Shown: one piece after another, positions 51,487 through 63,400 of the stretch
Position numbering within the stretch: position 1 is the stretch's first letter
How the letters are laid out: each line of letters opens with the position of its first letter
DNA from: a virus
Virus record (IMG/VR): IMGVR_UViG_3300020473_002010
Span: 1 to 64,000 of that record
Reading direction: 5' to 3' (one strand)
Length of the DNA stretch: 64,000 nt
Notes under the pieces: generated by a model
What the model was told of the DNA's origin: nothing
The model's database searches: none
The model's input: the letters and a program-made list of their open reading frames with translations, nothing else
Translations under genes and position numbers: made by a program

Positions 51487-53331
51487 ATGGCGATCAATGT
51501 AAAACGAAGTTTGAAGAACGAGAATCAGAGAAATTATTTAGCGAAGGATTTCGAGTCTTTCCGAAATGAGCTATACAAACATGCCAAGCTTTATTTCTCA
51601 AATAAGATTCAAGATTTCTCAGAAGCCAGTCTCGGTGGTCTTTTATTAGACATGGCTGCGTTTGTTGGCGATACGATGTCCTTTTATCTCGACCACCAGT
51701 TTAATGAGCTTAATTGGTCATCCGCGATCGAAGTAAAGAATATCCAGAAGCATTTACGTAATGCTGGTGTTAAGGTTCACGGCGCGACACCGTCAGTTGT
51801 CATGGTCAAGGTATATTTTGAAGTTCCAGCTGAAACGATAAACGGCTCGACTGCTCCCAAGGTTGCTCTTTTACCAAAGGTTGGTGCATTGTCGATTTTT
51901 ACATCGAATGATGGCATACCGTTTAACTTACTTTCTGATTTAGATTTTGCGGAAAAAGATAAGGATGGTAATTTCCTCTATGAGTCTGTTGTTGTCGAGA
52001 CAGACGACGCTGGCACGCCAACTTCGTATGTTATAATGCGTGATGGATTATGTCTTTCCGGTGTTAGAAAAGAGTGGAAAACCTCAATACCAAATATTCA
52101 CAAAGCTTTTAGAACCCTCACATTGCCAGATGAGAACGTTACAGATATTGTTAGCGTAAAAGACAGTGATGGGAACATCTATTATGAGGTTGAGTCTCTA
52201 TCTCAAGACACTGTTTTTAAGAAAATTATTAACTTAACTGAGGACAGCGACAGCGTCGGGTACAACCTAGAAGTGATACCAGCGCCGTATAGATTTGTGA
52301 GAAGCTATGATTATAACACTAAGCTAACCACGATTCGTTTTGGTTCTGGGAACGCAAAGACACTAGACAATGACATTATTCCGGATCCTTCCGAGCTAGC
52401 GCTGCCGCTTTATGGGAAGACTACATTCTCTAGATTTACAATCGATCCGAACGCCATGTTACAAACCCAGACGCTTGGTATTTCTCCTCGTAATACAACT
52501 CTAACCATAACGTACCGTGCTGGTGGGGGTCTCAAGCATAACGTTGGAGCAGAGTCAATTAGGACCGTCAGTACTCTTTTTCTCAAATTCTCTTCCGTCG
52601 CTAGTGCTTCTGAGGCGTCTTTGGTCCGAGGATCAATAGATTGCTCAAACAAGCTTCCTGCGCTTGATGGTGATAGAGCACCAACGATCAGTGAATTGAG
52701 GGCCTTAATTCCATCCAGCCGAGCAGCTCAATCCCGAATTATTACAAAAGAAGATCTTATTGCAAGAATCTATACACTACCCAACCAGTTTGGTAGAGTG
52801 TACAGGGTTGGCATTCGACCTAACCCGATTAACTCTCTTGCATCTCAGATCTTTATCGTTTCTCGTAATAAGAGAAAGAAGCTGAAGATGTCATCTGACA
52901 CCTTGAAGAAAAACCTTCGAATTTATCTAAATGAGTTTAGGGCGGTTAGCGATGCTTATGACATTCTAGATGCGAGGATAATAAATTTTGCGGTGAACGT
53001 TGATATCGTTGCCCATCCTGACTCAAACAAGTCTCAAGTTGCCCAAAAAATAATAAACAATCTGACGCAGCTTCTCAAGACAGACAACTTCCAAATTGAT
53101 ATGCCTATCGCATACGCAGACCTAATCAATAGTGTATTGAATAGTGAGGGTGTTATATCCATGGTTGATATTAAGCTTGTAAATTTAACTGGTGTGGTAG
53201 AAGAAAGAACGTACAGTGACGTATCGTTCAGCGTCGACGGAAATACATTCCAGCAGATGGTCGTGGGTCCGCCGGGAAGTATTTTTGAGCTAAAATATCC
53301 CAATAAAGACATTATAGTAACAGTGAGATAA
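51487..53331 (+). CDS. 6: Baseplate wedge protein, gp6/baseplate-J-like
   Basis: A 614-residue protein related to T4 gp6 and the baseplate_J family. The N-terminal NYLAKDFESFRNELYKHAKL, then FSEASLGGLLLDMAAFVGDT and MSFYLDHQFNELNWSSA, is a typical start. The C-terminal half, with RIYTLPNQFGRVYRVGI and LKKNLRIYLNEFRAVSDAYD, then DIVAHPDSNKSQVAQKI, matches the family's conserved end. It forms the wedge that joins the baseplate arms. It starts three bases after gp25 and is followed within five bases by the next tail gene. Confidence 0.88.
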   Translation: MAINVKRSLKNENQRNYLAKDFESFRNELYKHAKLYFSNKIQDFSEASLGGLLLDMAAFVGDTMSFYLDHQFNELNWSSAIEVKNIQKHLRNAGVKVHGATPSVVMVKVYFEVPAETINGSTAPKVALLPKVGALSIFTSNDGIPFNLLSDLDFAEKDKDGNFLYESVVVETDDAGTPTSYVIMRDGLCLSGVRKEWKTSIPNIHKAFRTLTLPDENVTDIVSVKDSDGNIYYEVESLSQDTVFKKIINLTEDSDSVGYNLEVIPAPYRFVRSYDYNTKLTTIRFGSGNAKTLDNDIIPDPSELALPLYGKTTFSRFTIDPNAMLQTQTLGISPRNTTLTITYRAGGGLKHNVGAESIRTVSTLFLKFSSVASASEASLVRGSIDCSNKLPALDGDRAPTISELRALIPSSRAAQSRIITKEDLIARIYTLPNQFGRVYRVGIRPNPINSLASQIFIVSRNKRKKLKMSSDTLKKNLRIYLNEFRAVSDAYDILDARIINFAVNVDIVAHPDSNKSQVAQKIINNLTQLLKTDNFQIDMPIAYADLINSVLNSEGVISMVDIKLVNLTGVVEERTYSDVSFSVDGNTFQQMVVGPPGSIFELKYPNKDIIVTVR

Positions 53332-53336
53332 TAAAA

Positions 53337-54893
53337 ATGTTTTATATCCTTACAGCTAGCGCAGATACGTACATAACCAATAAAGTTATAGATAATAAGT
53401 TCATGGCTACCGATGCCAATGTCGGCAGAGCCGGGACGTTGGATCTCTTTAAGCTGTGGGATGAGTCCACATATATTTCAGCATCGACTAGAATCACATC
53501 TTCTGTTGACGAGCTTTCTAGAATATTGATAAAATTTGATTATGATGAAGTTGCAAAGCTTACATCCACATCTTTAGACTTAAACCACCCGTCATTTCAG
53601 GTAAAGCTAGAATTATTCGAGGCGGTCCTGGGTGCTCCGGTACCTGAAGATTTTAAGATTGTTGCATTTCCTTTAGCGAAAAGCTGGAGCGAGGGATCAG
53701 GCAGAAATGTTGCTCAGTTTAGTGATGTTGATGCAGCGAACTTTCTCACCGCATCCTATCTATCGACCGCCGCTTCATTGTGGAATACCTCTGGTTCTGG
53801 TGCTAGAGGCTTTATGGGTGACAGTAGCGTAGATTATTGGATAAGTGGCACTGTTGGAAGCAGCACTATAGACTTCGGCTCAACGCAATTTTTTAGAGAA
53901 GGACCAGGAAAGTTATCGTTAAATGTCACTAAGGTTGTTTCTGCCTCCATATCAAATGCTGTTGAAAATCACGGATTTAGAATTTCATATAGTGGATCGT
54001 ATGAGACAGACAGAAAGACTCGCTTTGTAAAGCGCTTTGCATCTCGTCATGCTCGGGATGCACTAATCACGCCCCGTCTTGTCTTTACATGGGATGATAG
54101 CATACAAGACAAGCACAAGGGATTATTGTTTAACGTATCTTCAAGTTTATTCTTAAGAAACCTTGAGGCTGGTAAGCCTGCGCCGCTTGTCAGCGGTTCG
54201 TCATTAACTAAGTTACTTGGCCAAGATTGTATTCTACTGCGATTCGTCTCATCTTCAGGTGATACCGCTAGGGAAAAGAGCATCTTTGTAACAGCTTCGC
54301 AGCATACAGGAAGCACAACTGGAGCAGGAATGACTGGAGTCTATTCAGGCACCTTTAATTTGTGTAGGTTTGACTCTACATTCTTTGAGACCCTTAAGCA
54401 CAATGATGAGCTAGAATTAAAAGAGATCTGGTCTTCGATGGATAAAACTGTTGGCTTCTACACGGGGTCGGTTACTGTGAAGAAACAACAACGCGTAGTT
54501 GGAGGGTTTTCTAATAGAAGACTTCTGTTCACGCCAGTAGGTGCACAGCCAGAATATGAGCAAGATGTTGAGGCGACAATAAGATTTTTTGTAGAGGATC
54601 TAGATGCAGATTCCAATAAGAAAGCCTATAAGCTTCCAAGAAAATTAGAGACTATCATTATTGATGAAGCGTATTATCGAATAAAGGATGTTCAGACTGG
54701 TACGATTATAATAGATTTTGATAAGACACATCAAAGCACAAGGGTTTCGACAGATGGAAATGGAATGTATATGCAATTCCGGACTTCCGGTTTGCCGTCC
54801 CACAGGCAATTAACTGTGGATCTCTTGCTAGTTGATCGCGGAATGGATCGTTTAGTAAAGGTACCAGAAATTAATTTCAGGGTTGTTTCGTAA
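53337..54893 (+). CDS. Baseplate/tail structural protein
   Basis: A 518-residue, beta-rich protein. The start (ILTASADTYITNKVIDNKFM then ATDANVGRAGTLDLFKLW) resembles DNRLRE-type adhesion domains. The rest has repeated Ser/Gly turns typical of virion surface proteins and no enzyme motif. It is found between gp6-like and gpI-like genes, so it is probably a baseplate component. Overlaps the next gene by one base (TAATG). Confidence 0.7.
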   Translation: MFYILTASADTYITNKVIDNKFMATDANVGRAGTLDLFKLWDESTYISASTRITSSVDELSRILIKFDYDEVAKLTSTSLDLNHPSFQVKLELFEAVLGAPVPEDFKIVAFPLAKSWSEGSGRNVAQFSDVDAANFLTASYLSTAASLWNTSGSGARGFMGDSSVDYWISGTVGSSTIDFGSTQFFREGPGKLSLNVTKVVSASISNAVENHGFRISYSGSYETDRKTRFVKRFASRHARDALITPRLVFTWDDSIQDKHKGLLFNVSSSLFLRNLEAGKPAPLVSGSSLTKLLGQDCILLRFVSSSGDTAREKSIFVTASQHTGSTTGAGMTGVYSGTFNLCRFDSTFFETLKHNDELELKEIWSSMDKTVGFYTGSVTVKKQQRVVGGFSNRRLLFTPVGAQPEYEQDVEATIRFFVEDLDADSNKKAYKLPRKLETIIIDEAYYRIKDVQTGTIIIDFDKTHQSTRVSTDGNGMYMQFRTSGLPSHRQLTVDLLLVDRGMDRLVKVPEINFRVVS

Positions 54894-57800
54894 TGGCTAA
54901 AAAAAGAGTCTTCGAGGGTCAAAGATTATTTACACCTAGCGTCATTCGAAGATACACAAACTCATCCGGTGTTTTAAGGGGTCAGACACAAGATTCGCTG
55001 TCTGGATCTCAAGAGCCCATGTCTATAAGCGGATCATTTCGTTATGACCCCCCCGGCTCACCGCTAAAGTCCACTCAGCAATTGCCAACAGATTTTACCA
55101 AATGGGAAAATCACACATTCTTTTGCTCTGCTGAAGCAAATGTTAATATCGTTTTTGACAAGATTATAAACAACTTTCCGTTTGATGGAACAAAAAAAGA
55201 GTATGATGAGTGGGTTGACGGACTTACAGGATGGGAAAATCATGTTGTGCATAGGTACCCTTTATACAAAGGTTACTTGACGTTTAATTCTGCGTCCTTA
55301 GCAAACGGACCCTATATTGAGGTAGTAGATAAGGCAGGAATTCTTTTTCCATCATTGTCTAAGAATAACAGCGGCATGACGGTTTTGAACCCAAGATCAA
55401 ACAGCATATTTGTTGAGCTTGATCTTGCTTTGCCAAAAGAAGCAAATGACGATCAGTTTATTTTCCATCATTTCTCTGATACGGGCGTCGGTTATGGTGC
55501 GTATATAAAAACCACTGCCGGCTGCAGTGACGCAACCCTAGCAGCTACCGCTAGCTTCTCCATCGTTAGCGGCAGCAACTACCAGACTGTGAACTATGTC
55601 ATGGAAAAAGGGAAATTCTATAGTCTCGGTTTCGGGTATAACCGAAATAACAGAGTTAAGAGATTACAAATAGTAAGCGGAACGACAGTCGTATCTCAAT
55701 CTCCTCGATTCACATTTGGCTCGCTTAACACGCTTGGTAATTCTTTTCTTATCGGTACCGGGTCTGAGGTGGCATGTGATGATGGTAGAGTATTATTTAC
55801 ACCCGCCCTAACTTTTAGCGGGTCTATAAACCGATTCAGGGTGTGGAATAGAGCAAGGTCTAAAAAGCAATTAGATTACTATAACCCTCGTACTGTGTTT
55901 GCCGATGCCGATGGTCTCTTGATGAACATGCGCTTTAACGAACCTACTGGCTCTTATACGAATAAGAATGTTGTCTTAGACCACAGTGGAAATTCTCTGC
56001 ATTCAAGAATCTCAAATTATTCTTTAGACGTGCGCTCTGAGAAACCGTATAATTCGTTACAAAGATTTGATAACGCTGTTTTAAGTCCTGTTTTGTTCCC
56101 GTCTTATCCAGACGTAGTCGATCTTAACCAGGGTTTGCTCATGAGCGCATCGCAATACGATGCGAATAACCCAAATTTAATTACTAAGCTTATTCCTGCT
56201 CACTATATGGAGATGGCCGCGCAATCAGACTATAGCGTTGGCGGTAATGCTGATGGTACTACGCTAGATGGGATTAAAGACGCCGCGAACCAGCCTGCGG
56301 CAACTTCTGCTCCTGGCGGTGCCAAGATGGGTCAGCCACAAATAATATCTTCACTGCTATTTATGTGGGCAAGAGAATTTGATGAGCTAAAGCAAATGCT
56401 AGACCACGTCAGTAATCTGGTCCATATAGATTATGATAGAGAAGAATCAATAGCTGACCAATTCTTACCGTTCCTTGCAGATTATTACGGATTTAAGCTA
56501 CCAAATATGTATCGAAACGCTACGCATAATCAGTTGTTTCACGGCGAAGACGTTACGGGAGACCTACCGGTTGGAAGTCTCATTGCGGTACAAAATGAAA
56601 TGTGGCGACGGGTGTTGATTAACTTAAGAGAAATTTTCTCATCAAAAGGAACCACCCATGCTATAAAATCGCTATTTCGAGCCGCCGGAATCGATCCTAA
56701 CAGGATGTTTCGCTTTATTGAGTACGGCGGTTCTCCAGAGTTCAGGCTTGGAAGTTCAAGGCAGAAGATAACAGAGATTTCTACCATGACTGATTTTTCT
56801 GGTAGTTTAGCAGGCGGCGGCACAGGACTACAGGCGCAAGGCTTTTATTCAAATCGATCAAACCTTATATCAACGTACCTTTCGTCATCACGAGTCGAGT
56901 GGGGTTGGCCCCCTCTTTCCGACGGCTCAGAATTTAAAGATAAAGATTTCGCTATTTTTGAAGACGGTAGTATAAGAAAGCCCTATTTCCCTTTCGGCAT
57001 ATCAGACGGTAAAAGTGATGGATTATTGACATCTGGCAGCTGGACAATAGAGGGCAGGTTTAAGTTTCCACCCATCGTAGAGTGGGACATGATGGCGAAG
57101 CCCCAAAGCCTATTTCGTCTACACACAACTGGTGCGGGCTCAAGAACCGGTGACGCCACCGCGGAACAACCACTGCTCCTCAATGTCGTGGCTGATCCAG
57201 CGAATTATAACGTTAAGCTTTTCGCTCGCCCTGGGTGGAAGTCGGGTATCGAGCAAGCTGCTCCACTCATAGAACTCACGCTAAGTGGCGTTAATGTATT
57301 CTCAGGAGATAAGTGGTATGTTTCAGCAGGGCGCACTAGATGCGATCAGATTGGAAATGCGTTGTCTTCGAGCTATTTCTTAAACGTTGCTAGACAAGAA
57401 AACGGCACGATTAGAGAGTTCTATACAACATCTTCTGCATGGGCAGAAGCAGCAGATCCCAACAAAAACCTCTTCCAAAGAATTACGGCAGAAAACACAT
57501 CTGGATCGTTCATAGTAATAGGGTCACAATCATTAGGTATCGACCCATCGATTGGGTACCTAAACAGCCACCAAGAAGTATCAGCGTCTGCGCCCCGTAC
57601 GACTAATTTTGCTGGAAGAGCCAGTCATATCAGGTTTTTCTCTAAAGCCTTGACTCGCGCAGAAGTAAAAGAGCATATTTTGAACTTTAAGTCCTTGGGT
57701 GTAGAAGATCCTCTAAAGAACTTTTCCTTCGCGCAAGACGCTACAGGATCTTTTAACAGGTTAAGGTTAGACATATCATGTGATCAACCCCTTACAAAAT

Positions 57801-58564
57801 CTTTATCAGATGGCACCCTAAAGCTAATTGACTTTTCGCAGCAATCTAAATTAAATAGGGAGTCTGTCCCGACGATTGATGGACTGGCTGGGTTATCTGG
57901 GGGCGCATTATTTACAACAGCTTCAGAATACGGTGCGATCCTAAGAGGGTTTGAGACGAGCAAAGAAATTATAATTCCTGAAAGGTTCGACTTTAGTGCA
58001 TTATCCTCGTATTACGACGAGGTCACACAAGAAAACAAGATAAGGGTCCAAGGTTTCACTCAAGGGAAAAATCTTTTTGAGCTTGGTGGACGACCCGGCC
58101 CGATTTATGAAATGCCTCGGGCTTATGAGCCGAAAGATGATTCAAGATTTGCGATAGAATTTTCAGTGATGCAAGCCTTGAATGAAGATATAATGCAGAT
58201 ATTTGCTACGCTTGATTCTCTAGACAACATTCTTGGCGCCCCAGAATTAATGTTTGCAGAAGAGTACCCTGGTCTAGCAGACCTTCGAAAGGTTTATTTC
58301 AATCGACTTACAGATACAGTAAACTATAAGAATTTCTTTGATTTCTTCAGGTGGCTGGATGACTCATTTGACGTTATGATTGAAAATCTTATTCCGAGAA
58401 AGACAAATTATCTTGGGTTTAACTTCATACTAGAAAGTCATGCGCTGGAAAGAGCGAAGGTCGCTCATGGTTACGGTGACGTTTATCTTGGAGAAAGCAC
58501 TAGAAGAAACCTAAAAGGGATCATTCTCTTAAGGCAGCTGATAGCTCAGGTTAGGAAGATATAA
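54893..58564 (+). CDS. Large tail protein with P2 gpI-like core and LamG-like domains
   Basis: A 1223-residue protein. A ConA/LamG-like domain lies at about residues 170-380. Residues about 486-616 (LLFMWAREFDELKQMLDHVS, then ADQFLPFLADYYGFKLP and RVLINLREIFSSKGTTHAIK) resemble the P2 gpI/T4 gp7-type tail protein. A second beta-sandwich domain follows at about 690-940. The C-terminus (DFFRWLDDSFDVMIENLIP; KVAHGYGDVYLGES) is of a type I recognise in other marine phages. It is probably a baseplate wedge protein decorated with glycan-binding domains. Overlaps the next gene by one base. Confidence 0.8.
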   Translation: MAKKRVFEGQRLFTPSVIRRYTNSSGVLRGQTQDSLSGSQEPMSISGSFRYDPPGSPLKSTQQLPTDFTKWENHTFFCSAEANVNIVFDKIINNFPFDGTKKEYDEWVDGLTGWENHVVHRYPLYKGYLTFNSASLANGPYIEVVDKAGILFPSLSKNNSGMTVLNPRSNSIFVELDLALPKEANDDQFIFHHFSDTGVGYGAYIKTTAGCSDATLAATASFSIVSGSNYQTVNYVMEKGKFYSLGFGYNRNNRVKRLQIVSGTTVVSQSPRFTFGSLNTLGNSFLIGTGSEVACDDGRVLFTPALTFSGSINRFRVWNRARSKKQLDYYNPRTVFADADGLLMNMRFNEPTGSYTNKNVVLDHSGNSLHSRISNYSLDVRSEKPYNSLQRFDNAVLSPVLFPSYPDVVDLNQGLLMSASQYDANNPNLITKLIPAHYMEMAAQSDYSVGGNADGTTLDGIKDAANQPAATSAPGGAKMGQPQIISSLLFMWAREFDELKQMLDHVSNLVHIDYDREESIADQFLPFLADYYGFKLPNMYRNATHNQLFHGEDVTGDLPVGSLIAVQNEMWRRVLINLREIFSSKGTTHAIKSLFRAAGIDPNRMFRFIEYGGSPEFRLGSSRQKITEISTMTDFSGSLAGGGTGLQAQGFYSNRSNLISTYLSSSRVEWGWPPLSDGSEFKDKDFAIFEDGSIRKPYFPFGISDGKSDGLLTSGSWTIEGRFKFPPIVEWDMMAKPQSLFRLHTTGAGSRTGDATAEQPLLLNVVADPANYNVKLFARPGWKSGIEQAAPLIELTLSGVNVFSGDKWYVSAGRTRCDQIGNALSSSYFLNVARQENGTIREFYTTSSAWAEAADPNKNLFQRITAENTSGSFIVIGSQSLGIDPSIGYLNSHQEVSASAPRTTNFAGRASHIRFFSKALTRAEVKEHILNFKSLGVEDPLKNFSFAQDATGSFNRLRLDISCDQPLTKSLSDGTLKLIDFSQQSKLNRESVPTIDGLAGLSGGALFTTASEYGAILRGFETSKEIIIPERFDFSALSSYYDEVTQENKIRVQGFTQGKNLFELGGRPGPIYEMPRAYEPKDDSRFAIEFSVMQALNEDIMQIFATLDSLDNILGAPELMFAEEYPGLADLRKVYFNRLTDTVNYKNFFDFFRWLDDSFDVMIENLIPRKTNYLGFNFILESHALERAKVAHGYGDVYLGESTRRNLKGIILLRQLIAQVRKI

Positions 58565-60474
58565 TGGCGAAAACACAAAGAGTTTTAAGCGGTAGCAGGA
58601 CAAAGGGATCAACAGCATCTCCGTCTGGCTCCATTATATATTCCTACCAGGGTATTTACGCTGATACGAATGCGTCTTATTTCGGGAGCCTCCTACCCCG
58701 CATTGGGTCCGGAAATAGAACAAAGCTTTATAAGGGCTCTAAGCCGTTATCAGAAAACCAGTTCGATGATTCCCTTGTAATAAATAACGACACTGCCGAT
58801 ATGAGGGGCGTTAGTGGGTCTATCATTACTACAAGAATCGGCTTCGATTTGGAAAGGATGACTTTCGGGCAGGCACCAACAATACAAAAAGGTGAGCCGT
58901 TCGCAGATATCAGCGGATTTGATCCTGTGTCCTATATCCAGGACCCTGGCCACACGCTTTGGCCTGCAAATCTTTGGAATATAGGCAGTTTACCGGATCA
59001 TGAGTTTGATGGAGTCATAGAAGTTTTTGATGTTCGTACTGAGATGCTTGGTCAAGTAGACACACGTTATGAAGGTCACGCACCGAGGGGTGCTTTAGTA
59101 GGGTCATTTTCTGAGAACCCCTTCGGCAGCTATGAAATATCTGACAGCTGGAAAAGATCAGACCACCCGATATCACCTTTTTTCGATGGCCCCAATGAGA
59201 TGTCAAGAGATAGAGCGAGGGACATCCCTGTATTGGCTAGAATGACGTTTACAGCAGCGTCCTCATCGTGGGCCGACCCTAATTCTGTGGTACCAGCGCC
59301 AGGGTATTTAGGACTTGTGGATGAAACGACATATCCAGTAGTGGATAGAGACTACCACAAGCTGCTATACTCAAAAATCTATAAGGGGAACCCACCGTCT
59401 ACGTTCTTGGAGCAGAAAAAGTACAACCTAACTAGTGATTTTACCACCAGGCTTTATCCAGCATTTAATGTTCAAGAAAACAGGTATCAATCCTCTGCAA
59501 ATCTCATCGGTTGGTGGCCTCTTGATGAGCCGTTTGGAAGTCTTGTAGCCATAGACAGCGCCACGCTAGCTATGACGGGTGCGATAGGAAATACTGGTGT
59601 CACTTGCGGATATACTACGGACAACCCAGCTGCGAACTTCAACAACAGTTTGTCATACATTTACCCTAGCTCTTTTTCATTCGCAGGTACCTCGGTCGGT
59701 GCGTCTGTAAAAATTCCAGGATTTAATTCTGGTGACGGATCCTCATGGGATGAACTTGTTGGTGGTAATTTTGGCACCAACAGCAACACCTTAAAAGACA
59801 TTTCGATATCAATCTGGGTCCGCGGACCAGCCACCGCCGATAATGGCATAGCCATGATTATCGGTGACATCAGGTCCCCGGCATCAACGTACGGTGGCAG
59901 CATTTACATCTGGATCAAGACTGACGGCTCGATGCAATGGGTCCGCAAGTCAGGTGGGAATTATTATCGTATAACCTCAGCCGCGAATACGGTGCTAAAC
60001 GGCGCCAACGGAGGATGGACCCACATTCTCTGTACAGGTGAATTTTCAAAATTCGATGGGTCTACCCACGACGCCGAAGCGCTCATGAAAGTGTATATAA
60101 ACGGTGAATTGATAAATCCAGCCAGCAGTGATAATGAGGCGAATACACTCTCGGGTGATAATGCGAGCATCTTGGTAAATGAAGCTAAAATTGGTGCTGC
60201 GCAAAACACGGCCAGTAACTTCTGGTGGTGGGCGGGTGGTATTTCAAATGCCGCTGTTTGGAATAAAGCCTTGTCGGCCGAAGAGGTGAAAGCAGTCTTT
60301 TCAGCGCAGTTTTTTGAAGTGAGCGGTGGAAAAACCCAGGACCCAATGGTGTCTGCCTTAGAAGAGCTAAATACTGATTCTTGCAACGCTTTGACAAACC
60401 CTCTTGAAGAAAGAGCAAATCACGGATTTTACTTCGGGAAAAAAGCTGGTTCAATTGTATACGGTGATTGGTAA
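58564..60474 (+). CDS. LamG/ConA-like tail protein
   Basis: A 636-residue virion protein. The first 300 residues are Ser/Gly-rich and beta-structured. A LamG-type domain spans about residues 315-590: LIGWWPLDEPFGSLVAIDSA at its start, SISIWVRGPATADNGIAMII, then MKVYINGELINPAS and AGGISNAAVWNKALSAEEVK, which is the classic WNxALSxxEV end. It is likely a surface glycan-binding component. It starts one base inside the previous stop and the next gene follows directly. Confidence 0.8.
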   Translation: MAKTQRVLSGSRTKGSTASPSGSIIYSYQGIYADTNASYFGSLLPRIGSGNRTKLYKGSKPLSENQFDDSLVINNDTADMRGVSGSIITTRIGFDLERMTFGQAPTIQKGEPFADISGFDPVSYIQDPGHTLWPANLWNIGSLPDHEFDGVIEVFDVRTEMLGQVDTRYEGHAPRGALVGSFSENPFGSYEISDSWKRSDHPISPFFDGPNEMSRDRARDIPVLARMTFTAASSSWADPNSVVPAPGYLGLVDETTYPVVDRDYHKLLYSKIYKGNPPSTFLEQKKYNLTSDFTTRLYPAFNVQENRYQSSANLIGWWPLDEPFGSLVAIDSATLAMTGAIGNTGVTCGYTTDNPAANFNNSLSYIYPSSFSFAGTSVGASVKIPGFNSGDGSSWDELVGGNFGTNSNTLKDISISIWVRGPATADNGIAMIIGDIRSPASTYGGSIYIWIKTDGSMQWVRKSGGNYYRITSAANTVLNGANGGWTHILCTGEFSKFDGSTHDAEALMKVYINGELINPASSDNEANTLSGDNASILVNEAKIGAAQNTASNFWWWAGGISNAAVWNKALSAEEVKAVFSAQFFEVSGGKTQDPMVSALEELNTDSCNALTNPLEERANHGFYFGKKAGSIVYGDW

Positions 60475-63400
60475 ATGAGAATAAATAATAAGACATTTGT
60501 ACCTGATTTAGCTAGCGACTCTGTACAGGGTACGCCTGGTAAGGGAAAAGTCCGCCTGACTAAATTCGAGTCGGTTCGAAATACGAATGATATGGTATCT
60601 GTATCAAGCCCTAAGCTTGTTTCGAATGTCAGGTTTAACCAGTTCGGTAAGGCTCCGGGTAATTCCCAATTAATAGATAGAGCAGACTCTTCGAACTTGT
60701 GGAACTTCCGCCGCGGAATCGAGAACGATGCAGGTAATAGCGCTATTGAATCGGGCGTGTTAGTCGGTATGAATAATCGGCAAAAAATTTACAAGTCCCC
60801 AGCAATTACACAGATTAATTTTGAGGGATCCGATGCAAAGATGCATGCAGAATATGTACAGCAGGCTTTGTCTTTAGGTCGAGTAAAGCTTCCTCAGAGA
60901 TGCTTTGTTCAGCTTGATGATGCATCTAGCATGTCACCCAGTAATTTAGGTCCGAACTCATCCGGTGGCGCCGGCGCCGTGTACGGAAATTACGACGGTC
61001 AGACGTACATGTTTAGAGTGATGGTAGACTCGGGCCGACAAACAGCATCCCACAGGAGAGACAAATGCGCTTTCGCCATCGCTGGCGCAGCTGGTCATAA
61101 CATATACGCCAGTCAAACCGCCATGCAAATGAATATCGTCGGTGCACCAAGTGCCGCCGCCCCGTACGATTCAGCAAGTAGCACGGTCGCGGTTGAGTTT
61201 ATGCTTCTTGATGCTAACGGTACTGCCTACACCCTCTCCACCGCCGCCGGGAGTTACGGTCTTGTTGAAGACGAGTGGTACACGGTTTTTCTTCGTTTTG
61301 CTCTGCCCTTTGATAATACCACAAACAACAATGTGCTACGCCAAGAAATTCAAATATTCTCAATGAAGACAGGCGCGCAAGTTGCTACGGCAACCAACGA
61401 CACTACAGCGTTTATCGGATTTCGTACTCTCACAGGTACGCCAAGGGCGATTATTGGGTACGGCGAAGACGGCGGCGGTGTAAACACCGACTACACACTA
61501 AATGATTTTATAGAAGGTGTTAATCTTGCCGAGTTTGCTTGCTGGGCAGGAGCGCTCAATGATGATACTATAAAAAGCATCGCAAAAGCGCACCTTTTAG
61601 AAAATCCGTATAAATCCGGCCTCGATAATCGTCCTGTAAAAAGAGTCCAGCAAATATTCGATTCAATGGATGCTTTCCCCGCCCAAACAAAAACAACGGG
61701 CAAAAGGTTAGACAGATCACAGGATCCCTATAACTCAATGATTGAAAAGAATTTTGGGTTAATAGAGCCGATGGTCTATCCAGAAATGATTCCTGCTCGG
61801 TTATATTCTGGGTCCGGTGGGTACTTTGGTGGAAAGCGATTACAGACTGACGCCAACCCGAATAAAGCGCTTGGCTATGGCAGCTCATATTTTCCTTATC
61901 TTTTCGGTAGTGGAACGCAAGAAGGATTTTTCCCTTCAACAAAATACATGCGCGGAACCCTTCATGAGGTGCCGCTTAAGGACGGCCAGTTTAAAGACAT
62001 TATGAGCACTCCGTTCGAGTGGAGACTTGTAACAACCGGTGCTCAATACCCTGGTGTGGCACATAGAGAAACTGAGATACTAAATAAAATATCTGTCAAA
62101 GGATACGGCACCGGCATCGGCCAGAGTCTATCTGGTGCTTTAGACGCTGCTTTAGGCGGCCATATATCACCCTTTGATGATAACGCTGCGCCTCCTAATG
62201 CCGAAGCGATAAATGAGATAGCAACACCGGAATCAGTTATAGAAGGTCTTAACCAGCGATTAGGAGACATCGTCCGGATTGAGATACCTATTCCTACGAT
62301 AGAAGATGCTGTTATGGGTGTTGACGCAGCCCAGGGCCGCATTGCGTCGATGGCGTACTATAATTTTGAAACGCAAAAGTGGGATCGTAAATTTATGCCC
62401 GGAATCTCTGGTTCCAATGTGCGCTCTGTGAACACACTGAACGGTACTGGTGGTCCTTCTGAGGTATCTAATAATTTTTGGAATGATGCACGAGACTTTT
62501 TGTTGCATTCGTGCTCTATAGGTTTCGGTGGTACAGCAGGATTTAGCATCTTCACAGATGAGCGTGAACGCGCTCTGATGGACTTGCCAACACGTGGCCG
62601 TCCGACTTCGATGTACGGGTTTCCCCACTTAGACCAGTATGAGGGCGCCTCGGGCCAGACTCTAAAAATATCAGATTATATAGACGAGCCGTTTCTACTT
62701 CAAAAAATAGCAGTTGAGTTTGAGGGTGAAGTTGAGGAAGCTGGTCCAGCCTCCATTGCGACAACGATTCGAACACCCCGTCGCTGGCGCGCCGCTCGTC
62801 AATGGTACCGCTATAACACTTACCAGCCAGCTACTCCCGGATCGCTGGTATTCGCCGAAACGCTAAAGCAGTCTGGTATTCCGGGAATGTCGATGTTTTA
62901 TAGGTCTATGAATGTTTCGTTGACTCGAACAGGATCTGTTGGCGGCCGCCGGCGTCCAAACATGATAGACATAACCAGGAAAGGGGTCAATCTAGGCCTT
63001 TCATGGGTCGGTGGGGAAACGCTTCAAAACGGTCTTAACCCATCTCTTTCCGGTGATAATGATGCAGGATTGCTTGGTTATCCACAGCTCTCACAGCTGA
63101 CTTCGCAAGCGCATATGAACCCTTACCCTACATTCGTTGGCGGGTCCACTCGTCCCGCAATAGCCGATTTTTCTTATGCTTATCAAGAGCTTTTGGCGTA
63201 CGCCGGCGGGTGGCAAAACTATAATTGGGAACACGTCTCGTTAGCCGCCAAAACTGACAAGAAGGGATTTCCCAAAAGTGAAGACAGGCTTTTCGCTGTC
63301 CAGGATACGACAAATGCGGCGTCATCTTTTAGCGGAGTTGGGCTCTCGCAATTCCGCGGCATGACCGCAACTGGTTACACCAGCGCAGCCGCGTCTGATG